Position numbers and translations under genes: made by a program. This document shows positions 58,668 through 64,000 of a DNA stretch of 64,000 bases, piece after piece (within the stretch, counting starts at the first letter, position 1; each line of letters begins with the position of its first letter). The notes beneath the pieces were generated by a model that saw only the letters and a list, made by a program, of their open reading frames with translations, was not told where the DNA came from and did not search any database. Source of the DNA: Candidatus Thiovulum stygium (GTDB lineage: Bacteria > Campylobacterota > Campylobacteria > Campylobacterales > Thiovulaceae). Location of the stretch: contig CP091137.1 in assembly GCA_021582295.1 (NCBI GenBank), forward strand, positions 496,001 to 560,000, in the 5' to 3' direction.

Positions 58668-59411
58668 TTAAATATTAAAATTACCAAAACCTTCATATCG
58701 TGAAAATGAAAGTAGATATAGACTTTTTAAAATATTTGGTGAAATTTTTTGAAGCTCTTCAAAAACACTATTTTGCATAATTTCATCTTCAATTGAATGA
58801 ATAACATCATCAATAACAATTGGTAATTGTTCACAAAGATTTTTAAAAGCCTCTTTTTCGCCAGTCACTATCTCATAAAATTTATCAATAGATACTCTTC
58901 TAATCCTATCATCTGATATAGACTGTCCATTTAAAGAAACTGACCAAAAAATATTTTGACTATTTTTTGCTATAACTTCTACCAAAAAACATTTTGCATT
59001 TGGCTCTTTTAGGATTTTATTTTGCATGTTCATATATGTTTTTTGTGATGAAGATGAATTCATAGTATTATGTTTGTTTTTCATCTCAACAAAAATTTTC
59101 AAATTTTCATTTACAATGTCAAAACCCTCTTTTGGAACACTCCAACCATTTCCAAAATATTTAAAAATATTTTGATGAAAGTACCCTATATGATTTGTAT
59201 TTGATTTATCAATTTGTCTCATAATTTCATCATCGATTAATGATTGTAAATCTTTTTGATATACCTTGCTGTCAAATGTTAGTTTTATAGGATCAATCAA
59301 ATTTTTATTAAATTCTTTTAAGTCAATTTTGAAACGGTATTTTAAAACAGTTTCTTTTACATGATTAAATAAATCCTCATTAGAAATGAAATTTAAGTTG
59401 TAGTTGCTCAT
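58668..59411 (-). CDS. Type II restriction endonuclease, Eco47II-like
   Basis: 247 residues with YFHQNIFKYFGNGWSVP, GFDIVNENLKIFVEMKNKHN and TMNSSSSQKTY, a PD-(D/E)xK-like core (FDI...VEMK) that I recognise as the RE_Eco47II family. Characterised members recognise GGNCC. It overlaps the C5-methylase gene by 32 bases, as expected of a restriction partner. Recognition site is inferred from the family. Confidence 0.8.
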   Translation of the reverse strand: MSNYNLNFISNEDLFNHVKETVLKYRFKIDLKEFNKNLIDPIKLTFDSKVYQKDLQSLIDDEIMRQIDKSNTNHIGYFHQNIFKYFGNGWSVPKEGFDIVNENLKIFVEMKNKHNTMNSSSSQKTYMNMQNKILKEPNAKCFLVEVIAKNSQNIFWSVSLNGQSISDDRIRRVSIDKFYEIVTGEKEAFKNLCEQLPIVIDDVIHSIEDEIMQNSVFEELQKISPNILKSLYLLSFSRYEGFGNFNI

Positions 59412-60486
59412 TTGTATTTTCCTTTTTTCCTTGAAGATAATTTTTTATTGATAGCCCTATGTGATAAGCTAAATTAACAGGAACGGCATTGCCTATTTGT
59501 TTGTATTGTTCTGCCATTCCACCCATAAACTCCCAATCATCTGGGAAAGATTGAATTCTCGCATTTTCTCTCACACTAAAAGGGCGAAGCTCATCAGGAT
59601 GACATCTATCGGTTTGTTTTTGTGCAGGAGTACATAAAACTGTAAGCCCTGCTTCATCCCATGACATTTTTCTAGCTATTCCAGTTTTTCCACCACCTAG
59701 ATGATAGCTTCCACCTAAATATTCTCTAGCAATGTCATCTGGCAAATCTCTCCAGCAACCACCTTGAGAAATTAAAGCAAAAATTTCTTTTTTCTTATCA
59801 CTATAAGTTGCACAAAGTGATTTAGGTACATTTTGTAAGATATCTTTAAGAGTTAATTTTTTATCTAATGGTTTTGGAAAGCTATAATCAAATCCGATTT
59901 GTTCTCTAATATCATTTCGTACACCAACTATAGCTATTCTTTCTCGTTTTTGAGCTACTCCATAATTGACAGCATTTAAGACTTGATAATACACTTTATA
60001 ACCTACTTCCTCAAAAACATCTATCATAGTTTGAAGTGTCCGACCTTTATCGTGACTTACTAAACCTTTTACATTTTCAGCTAAAAACATCTTTGGTTTT
60101 AACTCTTTTAAAATTTCTGCATAACTATAAAATAGACTTCCTCTAGTATCTTCAAGCCCTAATTTTTTCCCTGCATAACTAAATGCTTGACAAGGGTATC
60201 CACCTGAAAGCAAATCAATTTCACCATCAAAATTTAAGTATTTTCTTATACCTTCATCCGCTATTCTTGTAACATCTGCTTCCAAAACATTCCAATTTGG
60301 TCGATTCTTTCTTAAAGTTTCACAAGCCCATTTATTGTTTTCAAGAGTTAGCTTTGTATTAAATCCAGCCTTTTCAAGTCCAAGTGCTAAACCACCTGCA
60401 CCTGCAAAAAGTTCAACTACTGAAAATTGATGTGAGTTTTTTAATTCTTTATTATTTCTAGTTTTTTTTTGCATTACAACAGTCAT
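59380..60486 (-). CDS. DNA (cytosine-5) methyltransferase
   Basis: 368 residues with the ordered C5-MTase motifs: I (ELFAGAGGLALGLEKAGF), IV (GGYPCQAFSYAG with catalytic Cys), VI (ENVKGL), VIII (QKRERIAIVG) and X (QIGNAVPVNLAYHIG). It should protect the site cut by the adjacent Eco47II-like enzyme. GAGGAA precedes the ATG at 60486. It occupies the gap between the two type IIG fragments. Confidence 0.93.
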   Translation of the reverse strand: MTVVMQKKTRNNKELKNSHQFSVVELFAGAGGLALGLEKAGFNTKLTLENNKWACETLRKNRPNWNVLEADVTRIADEGIRKYLNFDGEIDLLSGGYPCQAFSYAGKKLGLEDTRGSLFYSYAEILKELKPKMFLAENVKGLVSHDKGRTLQTMIDVFEEVGYKVYYQVLNAVNYGVAQKRERIAIVGVRNDIREQIGFDYSFPKPLDKKLTLKDILQNVPKSLCATYSDKKKEIFALISQGGCWRDLPDDIAREYLGGSYHLGGGKTGIARKMSWDEAGLTVLCTPAQKQTDRCHPDELRPFSVRENARIQSFPDDWEFMGGMAEQYKQIGNAVPVNLAYHIGLSIKNYLQGKKENTNEQLQLKFHF

Positions 60487-60509
60487 TAAAATTCCTCGGC
60501 ATTATTTAA

Positions 60510-61247
60510 TTATTGATTAAAACTTATTATATCTAAAGGAACTCTATTCTCTTTTTTCAAAAAGATATTTTCAAATTGATTAAAACTTATTATATCTAAA
60601 GGAACTCTATTCTCTTTTTTCAAAAAGATATTTTCAAAAAGATGAATTCTAAATGCACTAAAATCTTTGTAAAGTTGCTTACTTATCTCAGCTTCATAAT
60701 TGCTAGATTTCTCTTTTAGTTTTAGGGGAATTTGCTCTTTGATACTCTCAAAACTAAGAATTAAATGAAGTTTTTTAAATTCATCATAAGTTAAACTAAA
60801 AAGGTTAAATTTTTCATAAGCAGTTTTCTTATCGATATAAAATCGAAGCTCATCAAAATTTGAGATGATGATATATTTACTATTTGTGTGTGAGTTATGA
60901 TAATTAAAAGCTTGAGATTCTATTTGGTCTAAGTTTTTCGTTTTTTGGTCTTTAAGTTCAATAACTCCTACGACTTCACTATTTAAAATGATGACACCAT
61001 CAGCTTTTTTGCCATCTGTTTCGTTTTTCTTCTCTCTTTCAAGATTGAAACTTTTAGGGTTTGAACTATCAAGAGTATAACCTAAACTGTTTTCAAAAAT
61101 ATCTTTTAAAAAACCATCTTGGTATTTTTCTTCTTTTACAGTTTTAAGAAATTCTATTTTATTTTTATACTCTTGATATTTTACAAATCTCTTTGCAACT
61201 AACTCTTCATTTTGAGAAAATGTTTTAAAAATAGCTTGTTGAAACAT
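60510..61247 (-). pseudogene. 5' fragment of a type IIG restriction-modification gene
   Basis: 245 codons: an N-terminal nuclease-type domain with DGVIILNSEVVGVIELKDQ (a D...E-x-K-like catalytic pattern) and KYIIISNFDELRFY, typical of the N-terminus of Eco57I-type single-chain enzymes. The methylase motifs that should follow are missing. The last 42 residues are a 21-residue unit repeated twice by the 63-bp tandem duplication, followed by a stop. Probably a broken gene; a stand-alone nuclease is less likely. Confidence 0.75.
60512..60637. repeat. Perfect 63-bp tandem duplication
   Basis: Two identical 63-base units (60512-60574, 60575-60637) at the truncated end of the type IIG 5' fragment, next to the inserted cassette. 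Confidence 0.9.
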
Positions 61248-61352
61248 ACAGTGCCTTTAATTTAAAAGAGAATATTTTATCAAATAAAGATTTAAATAAT
61301 AAAAGATGTTGTAAAATAAAATTGGATAGGGAGGATAAAAAATCTCTTAAAA

Positions 61353-61389
61353 TTGCTTTACATATTCGAGCTGTTTTATGCTTACCATT
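61353..61389 (+). pseudogene. Short purT-like sequence at the island edge
   Basis: About 34 of 37 bases match purT at 56492-56528 (both contain TTGCTTTACAT, TTCGAGCTGTTTTA and GCTTACC). Here it reads ALHIRAVLCLPF against [12 protein letters not shown] in PurT. No other part of purT is visible. It lies between the restriction island and the cyclase gene. Confidence 0.7.
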
Positions 61390-61423
61390 TCAAATTTTTA
61401 TATTTTTAAAAAAGGCTTAAATT

Positions 61424-63651
61424 ATGTTTAAAAAGATTTTTAAAATCTTTGCATTTACTTTACCAATTTCGTTAATTATGCTTTCAGCATATTTATTCTT
61501 AGAAAAGTATTATTCTAATATTGATAACAGTGTTAGAGATATGTTTTTTAATTATCGTGGAACAATAGAACCTAAAAATAAAATTTTCGTCATTGACATT
61601 GATGAAAAGAGTCTTGATCGTTTTGGACAATATCCGTGGGATCGAACTATTTTAGGAAAAATCATAGAAAATTTAACTAATGCTGGTGTCAGTATTATTG
61701 GACTTGATGTTATGTTTCCTGAAAATGATAGAACTTCACCTCATCGATTTGCAGAAAAATTAAATATTCAAGGTAATTTTATAAATAATGATTTAATATT
61801 TGGTGAAATTGTTTCCAAAACTCCTACTATTCTCGGTTATACTTTTGATATGAATTCAAAAGATTTTATTGAACAAGAAACTCCAATGATTCCTGCAACT
61901 TTTATCGAAAAAGGTTTAACTACTGATAATGATTTTATGATTAAAGCTAAAGATATTATTTTAAATATTCCTGAAATTCAAGAAAATTCATATTCAAGTG
62001 GCTTTTTTAATAATACTGCTGATAATGATGGAATGATTCGTCAAGTTCCACTTGTTATTAAATATAACGATGAAATTTTTCCATCTTTAGCTCTTGAAAT
62101 TTATAGAGTTGTTTCTAATATAAACAAAGTTATTATAAATTACGATTTAAATGGTATTACTGGATTATCAATTGGCGATAAATTTATTCCAACTGATAGA
62201 TATGGTCGAATTCTTGTTAATTTTAGAGGTGGAGGTAAAACTTTTAAATATATTTCAGCTATGGATATTTATGATATGAATTTTTCTGCTGATGAGGTAA
62301 AAATTCAATTACTATTGTTGGAACTTCTGCTTCAGGACTTCTTGATATTAGATCAATGCCTTTTGATAATGCTTATCCAGGAGTTGAAGTTCATGCCAAT
62401 GTTGTTGATAATATTTTATCTGGAGATTTTTTATTAAAACCTTCTTGGGTTGATGGTTATAATGTAGTTATAATTATTTTACTAGTATTTATTATTTCTA
62501 CTCTATTTTCTATTATTCCTGCCAATTTTGTTCTATTAATTTTACCAATTTTAATTTTTGGAGTATCTGCAGAACTATACGATCAGCTATTTAATTCAAG
62601 TATAGCTGTAAATATGATTTTTCCTTATCTGGCAATAACTTTTACAACTATCGTTGCAATGATAATAAATCTATTTTTTGAACAAAAGCAGAAAAAATTA
62701 ATCAAAAATAAATTTGCTGCGAAAGTTTCTCCAGCCGTTATGGAAGATTTAATTAAAAATGTTGATAGTGATGTTATGGTTGGTCACGAACGAGAAATTA
62801 CGGTTATGTTTTCGGATATGCGAAATTTTACAAATATTTCAGAAAGTATGCCAAGTGCAAAAGTTCTAATCGAATTTCTTAATGAATATATGAATCCAAT
62901 GACTGAAATTATTGTCAAAAGTGGCGGAACTGTTGATAAATTTATCGGCGATGCAATTATGGCCTATTGGAATGCTCCTTTAGATGTTGCTAATCATCCA
63001 GATAAAGCTGTTTCTGCTGTTATGGATCAACTTCATGCTTGTATTCCTTTGAATATACGAATTAAACAAGATCCTCGATTTACTGCAACTGTAAAAATGG
63101 CTGAAAAATTAGGTAAAGAGCCTGTTGAAATTGGAATGGGTTTAAATACTGGTATTGCCGTTGTTGGTGAAATGGGTTCAAAAGGTCGAAGTGATTATAC
63201 GGCTATTGGTGATCCTATTAATTTATCTGCCCGTTTAGAAAGTTTATGTAAATATTATGATTCTAAATGTAATATTTCTAATTTTACGAAAAGTCGTATC
63301 CCTGAAACTAAATATATTTTAAGATTTCTTGATCTTGTTACTGTTAAAGGTAAAAGCGAACCAATTGAAATATGGCAAATTATCGATTATGAAGGTGGAC
63401 AAGATGGACACTATTTATTTAAAGTTTCTCGAGAAGAATTACAAGCTGAATTAAATCGTTATAATGAAGCTATACATTTATATAAATCTGCTAACTTTCA
63501 TGAAGCTTTAAATATATTTAAAGAACTAAATGATAATAAGAAAAAAACAAATAAAGAAATTTATGGCATTTATATCGAACGATGCGAACACTATATTGAA
63601 AATCCGCCATTAAATTTCAATGGTGTATTTAAACATACAACTAAAGGTTAA
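61424..63651 (+). pseudogene. CHASE2 - adenylate/guanylate cyclase, split by a one-base frameshift
   Basis: The 5' frame (61424 to about 62300) encodes one membrane helix and a CHASE2 sensor domain (NKIFVIDIDEKSLDRFGQYPWDR, GLDVMFPEND, FRGGGKTF). It then loses sense. The downstream frame resumes with ITIVGTSASGLLDIR, NAYPGVEVHANVVDN, three helices and a class III cyclase domain (VMFSDMRNFTNISESM, FIGDAIMAYWNAP, GMGLNTGIAVVGEMGS). One extra A in the five-A run at 62299-62303 joins DEVK to NSITIVG. The run directly follows a GATGAGGT copy at 62291. Sequencing error, mutation and phase variation are all possible. Confidence 0.88.
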
Positions 63652-63673
63652 TAACCTTTAATCTATATTTTTT

Positions 63674-63698
63674 AATTCCTGTCTTAAAAACGGGAATT
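63674..63698 (+). terminator. Stem-loop after the cyclase gene
   Basis: AATTCCTGT (63674-63682) pairs with ACGGGAATT (63690-63698; one G-T pair), followed by ATTTGATT. Likely terminator. Confidence 0.65.
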
Positions 63699-63776
63699 AT
63701 TTGATTAATTCATTATGTTTAAGTTCTATTACTAACTTATAAAATACAATCGCTTTATATATGTTTTAGTTTTTTC

Positions 63777-63785
63777 TGTTATAAT
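63777..63785 (+). promoter_or_regulatory. Extended -10 promoter
   Basis: TGT-TATAAT, a consensus extended -10, 36 bases before the TTG start of the last gene. Confidence 0.6.
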
Positions 63786-63820
63786 TTTTCAAATTTACTT
63801 TTTGTTATGGAGATATAAAC

Positions 63821-64000
63821 TTGAAAAAAAGAGTAATAGAATTTGATAAACAAAATATCGGTTTAAGTGGAGAAACACTTGTAGCTCGTTCAAAAGAGAG
63901 TAAAAACTCTTTAAATAAAAAACTGGAAACAGAATTCTTAAATTATGCAAATGCAAAATATATTTTGCCTCTCAATAATTTTACATCGGCACTTCATATT
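63821..64000 (+). CDS. DegT/DnrJ/EryC1-type aminotransferase, 5' end only
   Basis: Sixty codons from a TTG at 63821 (GGAG eight bases upstream) to the window edge. The pattern LETEFLNYANAKYILPLNNFTSALHI matches the start of PLP-dependent sugar aminotransferases of the DegT family, where a helix precedes 'ALNSGTAAL'-like sequence. The Lys active site would be beyond the edge, so the call is tentative. Confidence 0.6.
   Translation, partial: MKKRVIEFDKQNIGLSGETLVARSKESKNSLNKKLETEFLNYANAKYILPLNNFTSALHI

Noticed and set aside
60512..60637. 63-bp repeat as target-site duplication of the inserted cassette
   Set aside because: Both copies are on the same side of the cassette and directly adjacent; a target-site duplication would flank it.
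62291..62310. Programmed -1 frameshift in the cyclase as the firm explanation
   Set aside because: The A-run allows slippage, but there is no classic X-XXY-YYZ heptamer or evident downstream structure, and a similar one-base loss in purM suggests error or mutation.

Overview
The window is AT-rich (very roughly 28-30% G+C by eye) and reads as a chemolithoautotrophic member of the Campylobacterota (epsilonproteobacteria). The pointers are both ATP-citrate lyase subunits (reverse TCA cycle), a Rieske/cytochrome b/diheme c bc1 complex, nap accessory genes including napL, RNase J beside RsmA, RNase Y beside 5-FCL, and conserved gene orders such as ndk-DUF177-rpmF-plsX-fabH and mobB-fbp-small Cys-rich protein. 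The genus cannot be fixed from the sequence alone. Many starts are TTG or GTG, Arg codons are often CGA, and several promoters look like extended -10 elements (TGN-TAAAAT) without an obvious -35.

Layout. 1-4.5 kb: 5' end of a DUF262 gene, ilvC, and petABC (all minus). 4.8-9.2 kb (plus): HDOD protein, STAS/CheX-like protein, 5-FCL and rny. 9.3-11 kb (plus): superoxide reductase, pqiA-like, a remnant of amt, and a PII gene. 11-16.3 kb (minus): aclB-DUF805-DUF2798-aclA, an LPP20-like gene and hisZ. 16.3-17.5 kb: metK (plus). 17.5-33 kb (minus): ftsI, an apparent napL-napD-crp-dnaN-ubiD-lgt operon, the lipid/envelope operon fabZ-lpxA-osmC-hyp-ndk-DUF177-rpmF-plsX-fabH, an OmpA/Pal lipoprotein, and a frameshifted purM. 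33.2-35.7 kb (plus): a redox module of tetraheme cytochrome, Fe-S protein and an apparent NrfD-HAO chimera. 36.5-39.5 kb (minus): EamA permease, PsiE and ABC-F ATPase. 39.5-40.1 kb: repeat-rich spacer. 40-49.9 kb: acs, a periplasmic binding-like protein, tRNA-Ser(GCT), rsmA-rnj, mobB-fbp-small protein and an aldehyde dehydrogenase. 50-52.4 kb: a decayed restriction-modification gene. 52.5-57.3 kb (plus): orphan HicB, rlmH, membrane protein, dusB, purT and a truncated LTA-synthase-like gene. 57.3-61.3 kb (minus): a nested restriction-modification island. 61.4-64 kb (plus): a CHASE2-adenylate cyclase split by a frameshift, then the start of a DegT-like gene.

The most striking pattern is not a gene. 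The 8-mer GATGAGGT (or its complement ACCTCATC) occurs 37 times by manual count, where base composition alone predicts about one. Copies are split 16/21 between strands. They lie in intergenic DNA (15) and inside genes (22) in four different coding phases, and several form inverted pairs that make hairpins at gene ends. This is how the DNA uptake sequences of Neisseria and Pasteurellaceae behave. I know of no such short uptake motif in Campylobacterota, so a DNA-uptake or other genome-architecture signal is my leading candidate for an undescribed system here.

Damage and mobility are also visible: single-base homopolymer losses in purM and the cyclase, an amt relic, two broken type IIG-like restriction genes, a type II Eco47II-like cassette lodged between two pieces of one of them, and an echo of purT sequence at the right edge of that island.
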